From Sulfitobacter sp. M05 (GTDB lineage: Bacteria; Pseudomonadota; Alphaproteobacteria; Rhodobacterales; Rhodobacteraceae): a stretch of DNA of 64,000 nt. Every line of letters begins with the position of its first letter. The first letter of the stretch is position 1. This document shows, piece after piece, positions 53,487-61,767 of this stretch. Position numbers and translations under genes: made by a program. A model generated the notes under the pieces. The model did no database searches, was not told the DNA's origin, and worked only from the letters and a program-made list of their open reading frames with translations. The stretch spans positions 1 through 64,000 of the forward strand of contig NZ_JABEDH010000007.1 in assembly GCF_029285175.1 (NCBI RefSeq), given 5' to 3'.

Positions 53487-54845
53487 CTATTCGTCGCCAA
53501 CGTCCGAACGTGAGAAGGGGGATTCGTAGACTTCTTCGACCAACATGGGTGCGACACGTTGCAAATATTCTGGAAGATCGCGTTCCAGTGCTGACATCGT
53601 GTTGAACGTGATTGCCGCGGCGGCTGTGCCATAGATGTCATCTACGAAATCGGGATGATTGCTACGCACCCATTCTCTGTAATTTGCGACTCCGTCTGCA
53701 AGCTGTAGAGAATAATCCAATGATCTGAACCCTTCGAAGAAGGGCTCGGTTGATCCTCGGTTGGCAAAATAATGCAAGACTTCTGCCGCATCACTACTAT
53801 CGGGCGCGAATGGCGGTCTATCGCGAGTTTCGCCGAGATCCATAGCACGGCTATGGCATGCCAAGCAGGCTGATCCTGAATTGTCGACAGGGCCATTCAT
53901 ACGCCCCCAAAGCCCCAGCCATTTGCGGGGTAGGGCGTAGAACTCTTGCGAGATAACGGCATTCATCCATCCTTCTGTGAGGGGAAGTGAATTGTTGTGG
54001 TCAACCAAGGTGCGCATTGGATCATTGCCCCAGTGGAGCCCCACGGGCACCAATCGGTCCCAGATCTCCTCTCCGTCTGCATCGGCGCGATAGACAAAAG
54101 TGCCAAAGACCCAGCCCGTTGCGGAATCGGCGCGCGCGTCACGCACCGCAATATCAAGTTGTAAGAGGCGCATTTTGACGGGCGTGCGATTTCGGTTGAT
54201 TTGCGCATCCCAGACCAAAGAGTCTGCTAGGTATGGGACTTGGTCCACACTGGCATCCGTAAAGAGGAGTTTTGCGGAGACTGTGCCGACCGGGAAGACC
54301 ACATTTCGCGTGTCTGGGGCGGACGGATTCTGCCAAACAGACCCCAGTGTCGTTGCACCGGCCGCGTTGTAGAACCCCACGGCCCAGTTTCTCGTCCGGT
54401 CGGTTTGATTTTCGTGAAGTTCAAAGGGTCTCGCTCCTCGTTCGAGCGTCAGACCACGAATGGGTTCACGTCCTCGGCGGCCAAAGTGCATCCAGGGGGC
54501 GTGATACCAAATGCGAGTGGCGTTCTCTCCAACACGCCAATCAGCATCAATGTTCCCTTCAAGGACATAAGTCAGAACGGCCGCAAGATAGTCTTTGGGA
54601 TCCGTCCTGAAATCCACGGCCTCCCATGGGTTGGTGTCGACTGGGATCGTCGTCGGAAATGCAGTCGAGAGTTGAAAGCCTGGTAAGTAATTATCTGGCA
54701 CTCGAAACCGCGACGGTGTTTGGATTTGGTTAATGGCTTCTTCTTGAAATGCTTCTTCCGGCGTCAATGTTTACCCATAAATTTCCGTTCCGACCAGAAT
54801 TGGAAACAGGCCTGCGAGTATAATTTTGCAAAGTGAACGGTTCAA
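53487..54845 (-). pseudogene. Exported c-type haem protein, signal peptide cut off by in-frame TAA
   Basis: The main open part (54767-53487, 426 codons from a TTG) has a haem c motif CLACHSRAMDLGETRD near its middle. Immediately upstream in the same frame, from TTG 54845 behind a GAGGAGAG ribosome site, are 24 codons of a signal peptide (LNRSLCKIILAGLFPILVG-TEIYG), then TAA at 54771-54773. Replacing TAA by CAA would give a continuous signal peptide plus mature protein. Without export, haem c attachment in the periplasm should fail. It could be a recent nonsense mutation, a sequencing error or suppression. Confidence 0.7.
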
Positions 54846-55807
54846 AATGTCTCTCCTCAATATATGGGGTGAAGAATGCAGGCTACAGCTGAAACTTGTC
54901 AAATCCTGTAAGAAGCCGCCAAGCATAGGTGGCATTCCTATTCTGCTTAAGCCAAAAGTCGATCTGTACTTGATGAAGCACCTTTCATCAGCGATTCTTC
55001 AAAGAATGAAGAAGTAACGATAACTAGGAATTATCATCACCCAGACTGGTTCCGCCGGATTAAGAAACCAGAAACCGCATAGACTTCTGGAACCAAGATT
55101 AGCCCTCTTATTCGCCGGCAGGGCTGCTTAACGCTTAGGTCGTTGCTCATAAATTCATAAATCATGGTCATTTCCATCACAGTTGCGTGCCTCTTGCGGC
55201 AAATCTGAATCTTGCTGGCGCCTGATGATACTGTCCTTGGTGCGAAGCGACGCAGCTCTGCAGACACCTTTTTGCATCAGCGGCACCGTCGGCTGAATAC
55301 AGTCAAGCGACGAGATTAGCTGGTTTGATGGAAGGTGTTGGTTTGTCGCCGTCTGAGGTTATGTCCGGTTCGGAAAAGAGGAATTGCGCGCCGTTCCGGC
55401 CGCGCTCTACTCGCTGCGCTCCCGAAGCCTGCTGACGCAGTCTTCGCCATCCGGTAACGATCGCGCGCGCCGAACCGTGGCAACACGCCATCGGTGCAGG
55501 TCCACATATCGATATCGCTATATGTAACCAGAACGCTGCGCCGGAAACGGTGCAGCGTTTCTGCATTCGATGAGGTGTCCCGACGTTGTTTTCATTGCAA
55601 TTCGCCCCCTTCGGGCGCATAACGCAAACGCGCTCCGCACACGGGGCGTGAGGCTTAGAAACCTGTCCGTAAGAACTCCAAACGGCCTTAACGGCCGGGT
55701 GGCGTTTGCCATGTACAGGGCGCTCGCGCCTAAAAGCGGCGCGCCTTTCTTACGGAAGGTTTCTAACACCCGGCTTGGGTCATGCCTCAACTCTGAGGAG
55801 GCATGAC
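54846..55807. other. Non-coding stretch before the mobilisation region
   Basis: About 960 bases with no convincing gene; open frames here are short and have no recognisable content. The right third holds a long imperfect inverted repeat (about 55655-55766, arms AGAAACCTGTCCGTAAG and CTTACGGAAGGTTTCT) with an AACGGCC-TTAA-CGGCC segment inside, and then a perfect hairpin at 55779-55807. It marks the change from accessory genes to plasmid-type genes. Confidence 0.4.
55779..55807 (+). promoter_or_regulatory. Hairpin covering the ribosome site of the 69-residue protein gene
   Basis: Perfect 10-bp stem GTCATGCCTC / GAGGCATGAC with a nine-base loop; its right arm touches the ATG at 55808 and includes part of the GAGGAGG ribosome site. 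It should limit translation unless opened. Confidence 0.55.
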
Positions 55808-56017
55808 ATGACGCAGGCGGAATTTATCAGTGACAGCGCACTCGAGAGCATCGCGCAAGCGCTGCAAAACGGCGACGTGGAGCACGCCTTCACCCAGTTG
55901 GCGGACTATCTCAGGTCCAATGAGTTGACCTTGTCCGACGACGTCTTCCGGATCTATCTTCGGGACGAGCTGTTCTCTTGTGTCAAAGACCGGGGCGAGC
56001 TGTTCATCAAAGCTTGA
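55808..56017 (+). CDS. Small plasmid-type protein of unknown function
   Basis: A 69-residue acidic protein (MTQAEFISDSALESIAQALQ, then NGDVEHAFTQLADYLRSNEL). No family recognised. It begins directly behind a hairpin that covers its GAGGAGG ribosome site and is the first gene of a short plus-strand series. Its helical opening resembles in style the start of the next protein (LLQALDEDRYDDLVFMLANR), so both may be related accessory proteins. Confidence 0.6.
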   Translation: MTQAEFISDSALESIAQALQNGDVEHAFTQLADYLRSNELTLSDDVFRIYLRDELFSCVKDRGELFIKA

Positions 56018-56134
56018 GGGTACAATCGGCGGATACACGCTATGATGGTACGGTCTTTACATTGGCGCAGGACAGCTAGCGTAAATAGCGGTATATATTA
56101 CGATATCAAAGCCTGATTTCTGAGGAGCAGTGAT

Positions 56135-56584
56135 GTGAAGCGCTTTGAGGACAGTTTCAAGGAAAGCCTGCTGCAAGCACTCGACGAGGACCGTTACGAC
56201 GACCTCGTATTCATGCTCGCCAACCGGCTACGCTCCCGCCAAAAAGTCATCAGCATTCATGCGCGCGCATCTCTGCCCGTCGGCAAAGACCTCTGTCAGC
56301 CACTAATCACAAATCATCTAAGCAAGACCGAGATCGAAGCCTTCGATTTCCGAACCACGGGCTGGTACATCGTCGCAGTCGAGGACTGCCGTGTGGTTGC
56401 TGCCGAACCGTTTCCCTATACTGTCGATGATCCGGGTTATCGCGACCACATCGAAGATTACGTAAATTCTTCGAGCGGCGATATTGGCGACGGGCCCGAT
56501 GTGTACGGGGCGTTTCATCAAGATGGACACCTAACGGATTTGCAGCATCTTTACGAGTTCCGGCCGGAATGCAAAAGGGCGTGA
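56135..56584 (+). CDS. Plasmid-type protein of unknown function
   Basis: A 149-residue protein from GTG 56135 behind GAGGAG. Segments: FEDSFKESLLQALDEDRYDD, an acidic C-terminal part VDDPGYRDHIEDYVNSSSGD. No family recognised. It overlaps the thermonuclease gene by 16 bases, so the two are coupled. Confidence 0.6.
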   Translation: MKRFEDSFKESLLQALDEDRYDDLVFMLANRLRSRQKVISIHARASLPVGKDLCQPLITNHLSKTEIEAFDFRTTGWYIVAVEDCRVVAAEPFPYTVDDPGYRDHIEDYVNSSSGDIGDGPDVYGAFHQDGHLTDLQHLYEFRPECKRA

Positions 56585-57003
56585 TCCATATATGCGTGTT
56601 GGCTTTGTTATTAGTCTCAGACGTGATCCGGCCTGTCTCGGCCATAGCGGACAACAGCAAAGTCCTCTGGCAGGAATGTCACCCGTACGAGCGCCGCATC
56701 ACTTGCGTCGTTGACGGTGACACGCTTTGGTATCAGGGGATCAAAATTCGCCTGCTCGACATCGACGCACCCGAGGTTGAAGGGCATTGCGTCAATGAAC
56801 GCCAACTAGCGCAATCCGGAACGTTCGAGCTCACCCGGCTCCTCAACACCGGTTTAGTCCGGATCACCTATGACGGGCAGGACCGATATGGCCGCCATCT
56901 CGCGACGCTATTGGTTCGGGAAGGCGAAGTTGGACCCGCCATGGTGGCCGCCGGGCTTGCAGTGCCTTTTGGACAGCGCGGCCCGTCGCCATGGTGTCGG
57001 TGA
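56569..57003 (+). CDS. Exported thermonuclease-family (SNase-like) protein
   Basis: A 144-residue nuclease with an N-terminal signal peptide (MQKGVIHICVLALLLVSDVI...VSAIA). The SNase fold shows ITCVVDGDTLWYQGIKIRLL-DIDAPEVE (catalytic Asp/Arg/Glu region) and ITYDGQDRYGRHLATLLVRE (D-R-Y-G-R), then VAAGLAVPF. Such nucleases are common on conjugative plasmids of alphaproteobacteria. Function there is not established. Confidence 0.88.
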   Translation: MQKGVIHICVLALLLVSDVIRPVSAIADNSKVLWQECHPYERRITCVVDGDTLWYQGIKIRLLDIDAPEVEGHCVNERQLAQSGTFELTRLLNTGLVRITYDGQDRYGRHLATLLVREGEVGPAMVAAGLAVPFGQRGPSPWCR

Positions 57004-57029
57004 TGGGCATAATCGGTGAGGCATGAGCG

Positions 57030-57368
57030 ATGAGCGGTTCCTTCACATGGGACGCCATCGTGCGCATCGGCACCATCAAACCTTACGAAAAAGCGCTTGT
57101 ACTGACGGTGTTTCATACCCTGGACAGCCAGAAGTCCCTGCCGCGCAGCCCGGAACGACCGGCATGGAACACCATTGTTTGTTTCAAGGACAGCCTTCGA
57201 ACGGATCTTGTAGAACACCTGACCCCCGGCGATCTCGTTCATTTCCAAGGCTATGTCCGCACCGGTACATTCACGGATGATGCTGACGCCAAAAGACGTG
57301 CCGTGGATTTGGTCATCCAGCGGTTTGATCTTTTGCACAAGCACATCGAAGGTCCCACCGACTCTTGA
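57030..57368 (+). CDS. SSB-like OB-fold protein
   Basis: A 112-residue protein with single-stranded-DNA-binding-like features: NTIVCFKDSLRTDLVEHLTP, GDLVHFQGYVRTGTFTDD and RRAVDLVIQRFDLLHK, matching the late strands of an SSB OB fold. It lacks the acidic C-terminal tip. Probably binds ssDNA during plasmid transfer or replication. ATG 57030 after a GTGAGG region. Confidence 0.65.
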   Translation: MSGSFTWDAIVRIGTIKPYEKALVLTVFHTLDSQKSLPRSPERPAWNTIVCFKDSLRTDLVEHLTPGDLVHFQGYVRTGTFTDDADAKRRAVDLVIQRFDLLHKHIEGPTDS

Positions 57369-57993
57369 ACGGACCCCTGATAGCATAATCAAACGACCCC
57401 GAAGGTGGTTGCCTAGCCGACTTCAGGGTCGGCACCATCCGGTGTTTGCCGGGATGTGGGTCAGCCCAGAGCTGGTGGAGCATGCGACGCGACACCGATC
57501 CCCCCATTCAAACAATTTGGCGTGTGACCAAAGGCACCGTCGGAGCACCATTTTCGCAGACCAGTTGTTTCCGGTGGAGATGGCAAGTCTCCGGCGTCAG
57601 CGCGATCGGGCACCAAGCGGCGAAGCAAGGCGGCGCTAATCGCCAGGGGCCTTTGCACGGGGCCAAGATCTTGCGCAGGCCGGGTTTGGGGCAGGGGTGT
57701 GCTTCATCATCCTCGTTCTCAAAGGGTGGAGGTGCAAATTGCTCAGAAGATTTCCTCGCTTCAACCGGCTGTCAGGGACCAGTACCTGATTGACCGCCAC
57801 TGGGCATGGGCGCTCCAAAACGCAATGTCGAAAAGCCCGACCGAGTTCTCGCCGGCCTGACGCTTGCTGGCGCTGCGCTTGTCCGGCTGCGAGCCGCACC
57901 ACTCGGGTTTTCTCGGTGCGTTTTCTCGGCTTCACCCATGCTGGTCCAGTGTCATCAGGAAATGGTTCCTGACAACTTCAAGAGGAAAATACA
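57369..57993. other. 625-base stretch without recognised gene
   Basis: Open frames in this stretch are short and have atypical composition. I see no motif, repeat or RNA. It precedes the DUF736 gene, whose GAGGAAA ribosome site lies at its right end. Confidence 0.4.
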
Positions 57994-58353
57994 ATGAGCA
58001 ATAAACTCGCATCTCTCACCAAGAACGAAAAAGACATCTTCTCCGGCACACTTGCCACAATGGCCGTTCGCTCGAAGATCACGATCGTCCCCAACGCAAA
58101 GGCCCACAGCGACCAGCCAGACTACCGCGTCTTCGCCAATGGCACTTATGAGATCGGTGCCGCCTGGAAGAAGACCTCCGACACCACCGGCAACGACTAC
58201 CTGTCGGTGAAAATGGCCGCCCCCGAGCTGGGCGCCATGGCGATCTACGCCAACGTGATCGCGCTAGATGAGATCGGTGATGACGGCGTCACCCACCTGA
58301 TGCTCTGGTCCGCCCGCGAACCCCAGGCCGCCAACAACCAGATGGCCGCCTGA
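57994..58353 (+). CDS. DUF736 family protein
   Basis: A 119-residue DUF736-like protein: DIFSGTLATMAVRSKITIVP, RVFANGTYEIGAAWKKTSD and GNDYLSVKMAAPELGAMAIY, ending ANVIALDEIGDDGVTHLMLW. DUF736 genes are typical of alphaproteobacterial conjugative elements and plasmids. Role unknown. Strong hairpin after the stop. Confidence 0.85.
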   Translation: MSNKLASLTKNEKDIFSGTLATMAVRSKITIVPNAKAHSDQPDYRVFANGTYEIGAAWKKTSDTTGNDYLSVKMAAPELGAMAIYANVIALDEIGDDGVTHLMLWSAREPQAANNQMAA

Positions 58354-58362
58354 CCCAGAGGT

Positions 58363-58395
58363 CGGCCCCGGTGGATCCTCCCACCACCGGGGCCG
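58363..58395 (+). terminator. Strong hairpin terminator after DUF736 gene
   Basis: CGGCCCCGGTGG / CCACCGGGGCCG perfect 12-bp stem with a nine-base loop, ten bases after the stop codon, followed by ATTGATCTTCCCTTC. Confidence 0.65.
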
Positions 58396-58463
58396 ATTGA
58401 TCTTCCCTTCTCAACTCAATGCGGTATTCGGATCGAGGTGACACGGGTCTTCCCTTCCACTAA

Positions 58464-58561
58464 AGCATTTCGGGAAATACCTGAAACTTCATGTATCGCC
58501 AAAATCCCGAGAGCGCATTGCGCGGCAGGGTATTGGTGATACAAGTTTTTCCCGAAGTGCT
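58464..58561. repeat. Spaced inverted repeat upstream of RepL-like gene
   Basis: AGCATTTCGGGAAA at 58464-58477 and TTTCCCGAAGTGCT at 58548-58561, 13 of 14 positions complementary, 70 bases apart. It may be an operator or part of a replication or partition site. Confidence 0.45.
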
Positions 58562-58625
58562 ATACGGTTCGACATGACTGTAAAACGGCCATCCTCGAAA
58601 AAGTGGCGCGTCAGAAACGATAGAG

Positions 58626-59069
58626 ATGGAACCATGCGGAATAGACGGGTGTATGTTGACTGAAGAAAAGGCATTGTTTGGCGCGACCCCTGTCACGTTC
58701 TTCGAAGGTCCTCCTGACGCGACTGCGTTAAAGCCGGGCGACCTTGGCGTGAACATTGACCTCTTCCGGCAGGTCAAGAACCACTATAACAAAGCTAAAG
58801 AGAATATCGCCTGTAGAGTGCTTGCAGATATTTGTCAGGACATTCGGGACAGCGGCTATCTCGGGCGCATGGACGACAGTGCCGCGCGTTTGTCGACCAC
58901 AGTCGTCACAGTGCAACGTTGGCGATCCCGTTTTGCAGACACCGGATTGCTGAAGCGACAGAACCGCAACGGGCTCTATTCAGTCGATCCGAAAGTAGCC
59001 ATCCGCATGGATGCAGACGGTGCCGCCATCAAACCAACATCTGATAAGAAAGCGATCTTCAAGTTTTGA
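58626..59069 (+). CDS. Winged-helix RepL-like plasmid protein
   Basis: A 147-residue protein with a C-terminal winged-helix region: LVILADICQDI-type helix, then RLSTTVVTVQRWRSRFADTG and LLKRQNRNGLYSVDPKVAIR, like RepL-type replication initiators or plasmid regulators. Starts at 58626 or 58653 are both possible. A spaced inverted repeat lies just upstream. I cannot say whether it initiates replication. Confidence 0.5.
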   Translation: MEPCGIDGCMLTEEKALFGATPVTFFEGPPDATALKPGDLGVNIDLFRQVKNHYNKAKENIACRVLADICQDIRDSGYLGRMDDSAARLSTTVVTVQRWRSRFADTGLLKRQNRNGLYSVDPKVAIRMDADGAAIKPTSDKKAIFKF

Positions 59070-59148
59070 GATCGGCATGAGGTCGCGTTGTGTGGGTGGT
59101 TGGTCACGCAGTTCCGCCGCAGCCAATAAGGGATCCGCCAAGATCAGT

Positions 59149-60963
59149 TCATCGGGTCTTTCCATGGTCGTCTGGTTCAATTGAATGCTCCGGTTCTCGC
59201 TCCCCAAACCGCATCTCTTCTTGTGCGGTGATGTCTTCCTGACGGGCGATTTCCGCCTTGTCCTCGAAAATTTCGCGCAACTTCATCGTCCATGTCGCGG
59301 GCTCCTCAGCCGGACGCATGTCTTTGGATTTCGAGTAGGGCACCAGCACACGATAGACGTGTTTGCCGATGCCGCTAACCAAGACGTACACGCCTTTCTT
59401 ATGGAGCAGCGGTCCCAGCTCCGTCTGGAAGTCTGTACGGTGGACGACAGGTTCACGCTTTTCTTCGCGCATCCATTTGAGCCGCCCGCCGCCATCGGTG
59501 GCCCGCCTATGGGTGATCATGATCGTATTGCCGAACTGCTCTTCAAGTCTTCTGGCCGTTTGCCCGACATTGATCTTTGCGATCACTTTCGTGCCGACCA
59601 AGGACTCGATCTGGTCTGCGACCTGCTGCGAGTATTTGGCGACAAGTTGCTCGACACCCTGGATGCCGAGCACGACAGCTAGCCCTTTTGAACGCCCGGT
59701 TTCCAGCATACTTTCAAACCGATGCACCTTTGGTAATTGCGCGAACTCATCCACGAAAAGCCAAACGCGGCGGTCGGTGCTGTCGCCAAACGAAACGTCG
59801 GAAACGTTCGATGACATCACGGTGAGAAACGCCGATATCCAACCCTCGGACTGATCCTGAAACCGACCCGAGCGCTGCAACACAAGCGTGCGATCTCTGG
59901 TGTCCTCGTCGAGCAACCATTTGCGCAGCGAAAACGTTTTCCGTTTTCCCGCACTCGACCGCCAGCCATAGGCAAGCATCCGAACCGCACCTAGCCCTGC
60001 GGCCATCGTGGAGATTGTCGCAGACACTTGACGGTAGTCTGCGTTCAGATAGATCATCGCGTCGCGATGGTACTTTTTGGCAAATGCTTGCAACTGCTCG
60101 AGCGGCAATTGCGTGGTCTCCATCAACTCCCACCACGTCCACTTCTGTGGCTTGGTTTTCATCAGTGTGATGATGCAGAGCGCCAATACCGTACGGGAAG
60201 AGTCCGAGAAGAACCGGTCTTTTGTTTCCGGTATGATCCGGTTCGCCACCTCGATCGCATCCTCTTCGACCAAAAGGTCGTTGGCGATATCCCAGATCAC
60301 CGAGCGGTCATCATGGGGTGCGAGCAAGAGCGGATCTTGTGGGTCGGCTGCACCCTTTGGTTTGGAAAGCGCCATACGGGTGTAGTCACCTTTAAAATCG
60401 AACACGATGACTTTGTCGCCGCGCTCCATGACCGATCGAAGGAGCGGGAGGATCGTTTGTGTCTTGCCGCCACCGATGGCGCCAAAGACCAAGAAGTGGT
60501 TCACTTCGCGCAACCGGCTGATGAAGAAATCACCAAACCAATGCAGTCCTTTCGCGTCGCGTTTGATCTCATGATTGGACGCAGCCGCAAGTTCCTTTGC
60601 ACCTGCGACGGTAAACCCCGCCTTGATGATCAGTGGCTTTACACGAAGCCCCCATTCCCAAACCAAGTACCCGAAACAGCCGATGGCCATCACGAAGAAG
60701 GCGGCGAAGGTGGTCGTACCGAGGTAAAACTGCTCTTCAGACTCCGGCGACATCGCCGCCTTGACCTGACGGCAATAGTCCTGATCGAATGGATTTAGAC
60801 AGGCTTTCACATAGTCCCACTTCATCGGTATCGATGCTCCGCCTGGCGCGCCATAGGCGAGATGTTGGAAAAAATACCAGTACGCGAGACCGGCACACAA
60901 GGCGCAGATCAGAGTGCCGATGATGAGCCAACGATAGGGCGCGACCTCCGGTTTATAGATCAT
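59149..60963 (-). CDS. Type IV coupling protein (TraD/VirD4-like)
   Basis: A 604-residue conjugation coupling ATPase. N-terminal membrane spans (WLIIGTLICALCAGLAYWYF and FFVMAIGCFGYLVW). Walker A FGAIGGGKTQTILPLLRSVM, Walker B RRVWLFVDEFAQLPKVHRFE and the LEEQFGNTIMITHRRATDG region follow, in the TrwB/TraD DNA-binding pattern. It links relaxase-bound DNA to the transfer channel at the inner membrane. Its start overlaps the TraD-like stop by four bases. Confidence 0.9.
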   Translation of the reverse strand: MIYKPEVAPYRWLIIGTLICALCAGLAYWYFFQHLAYGAPGGASIPMKWDYVKACLNPFDQDYCRQVKAAMSPESEEQFYLGTTTFAAFFVMAIGCFGYLVWEWGLRVKPLIIKAGFTVAGAKELAAASNHEIKRDAKGLHWFGDFFISRLREVNHFLVFGAIGGGKTQTILPLLRSVMERGDKVIVFDFKGDYTRMALSKPKGAADPQDPLLLAPHDDRSVIWDIANDLLVEEDAIEVANRIIPETKDRFFSDSSRTVLALCIITLMKTKPQKWTWWELMETTQLPLEQLQAFAKKYHRDAMIYLNADYRQVSATISTMAAGLGAVRMLAYGWRSSAGKRKTFSLRKWLLDEDTRDRTLVLQRSGRFQDQSEGWISAFLTVMSSNVSDVSFGDSTDRRVWLFVDEFAQLPKVHRFESMLETGRSKGLAVVLGIQGVEQLVAKYSQQVADQIESLVGTKVIAKINVGQTARRLEEQFGNTIMITHRRATDGGGRLKWMREEKREPVVHRTDFQTELGPLLHKKGVYVLVSGIGKHVYRVLVPYSKSKDMRPAEEPATWTMKLREIFEDKAEIARQEDITAQEEMRFGEREPEHSIEPDDHGKTR

Positions 60964-61241
60964 TGCAGGACACTTTTGGCACGATCAATTGTCTCAATCT
61001 TGGCGCCGCTTCGGCGGTTCGCTTCGCTTCCGCCATTGGCTGATTGTTTGATCAGTGAGTTGGTGCGTTGCATGACGAACGCCTGAAGCTTTTTGCTACC
61101 GCCTGTTTCGATATAATGCGCGAGCACAGCCTCGATCTCTTCCACCGGCAAATGAGACGCGCCGACGCGCATCGCAGCCTCACCGATCATAATCTTCGCC
61201 CGCGTCTCTTGCTTTCTGTCTGCATGTTTGGCGCGTTGCAT
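60960..61241 (-). CDS. Small conjugal transfer protein TraD-like
   Basis: A 93-residue basic protein with the Ti-type TraD pattern: RKQETRAKIMIGEAAMRVGA followed by LPVEEIEAVLAHYIETGGSK. In Ti plasmids TraC and TraD are small accessory proteins of the relaxosome. Between coupling protein and TraC-like gene. Confidence 0.75.
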   Translation of the reverse strand: MQRAKHADRKQETRAKIMIGEAAMRVGASHLPVEEIEAVLAHYIETGGSKKLQAFVMQRTNSLIKQSANGGSEANRRSGAKIETIDRAKSVLQ

Positions 61242-61269
61242 CTGTTGTTTTCCTTTTGCGATCTGAGCG

Positions 61270-61497
61270 TCAAGTTTTCGGAGCGTGGGGAGCGGCGGTC
61301 TTGCGGCGAAATCGCTCCGCTATCGCCTGAAACTCCTTCAGCAACTCCGCGTCTGAAATTTCCAACGTTGTCAAATTAGCTTTGGCGGCGATCTTCCCAA
61401 TCTGGTCAGCGCGTGCCTCAAGGGAGGCGACGCGTTGTGCCTTCAGCGCTTCGATCTCTTTGTCGATGTCGATCACGGATTTGGGCTTTCTGGCCAT
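61270..61497 (-). CDS. Conjugal transfer protein TraC-like
   Basis: A 75-residue protein: MARKPKSVIDIDKEIEALKA then LTTLEISDAELLKEFQAIAE, ending FRRKTAAPHAPKT. It resembles the small Ti-plasmid TraC, which contains coiled-coil helix and binds near oriT. ATG at 61497; an in-frame start at 61542 is less likely. The gap to traA on the other strand holds the oriT-like site. Confidence 0.72.
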   Translation of the reverse strand: MARKPKSVIDIDKEIEALKAQRVASLEARADQIGKIAAKANLTTLEISDAELLKEFQAIAERFRRKTAAPHAPKT

Positions 61498-61620
61498 GGG
61501 GTTTGGTCTCCATTCTGAGGTGTTGCGGGTGTGTGAAATCACAGTACATCAATTCAAACCACATCGCTATATATAACGATAGACATAATGGTAAATATGA
61601 GGTAGAAAATTGAAGATAAC

Positions 61621-61668
61621 GGCGCACTTATACGTCGCAAGCGACGGGTGCGGCCACGCAGGGCCGCA
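61621..61668. other. Putative origin of transfer (oriT), Ti/IncQ-like
   Basis: GGCGCACTTATACGTCGC at 61621-61638; on the other strand it contains TAAGTGCGCC, the nick-region core of RSF1010- and Ti-type oriT. It is followed by the inverted repeats CGTCGC-AA-GCGACG (61633-61646) and TGCGGCC-ACGCAG-GGCCGCA (61649-61668). It lies between divergent traC- and traA-like genes, the place of oriT in Ti plasmids. Confidence 0.7.
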
Positions 61669-61767
61669 TAAAGAAGCACCGAAGCTGCTGTGTCGGCGTT
61701 TAGTGGCCGGACAGGGCGACTAACAGCGATTTAGAGCGACAGAGGTGAGCCGGAAAGGAGACGGGAC

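Noticed and set aside
54826..55017. 63-residue plus-strand open frame
   Set aside because: It overlaps the signal-peptide and ribosome-site region of the haem-protein gene on the other strand and has no motif or good ribosome site.
55303..55790. Short open frames on both strands before the 69-residue protein
   Set aside because: Overlapping, of odd composition, and lying in the inverted-repeat region; none has a recognisable domain.
57446..57935. Open frames of 60-115 codons in the gap before the DUF736 gene
   Set aside because: Several frames overlap, none has a motif, and composition is unlike the neighbouring genes.
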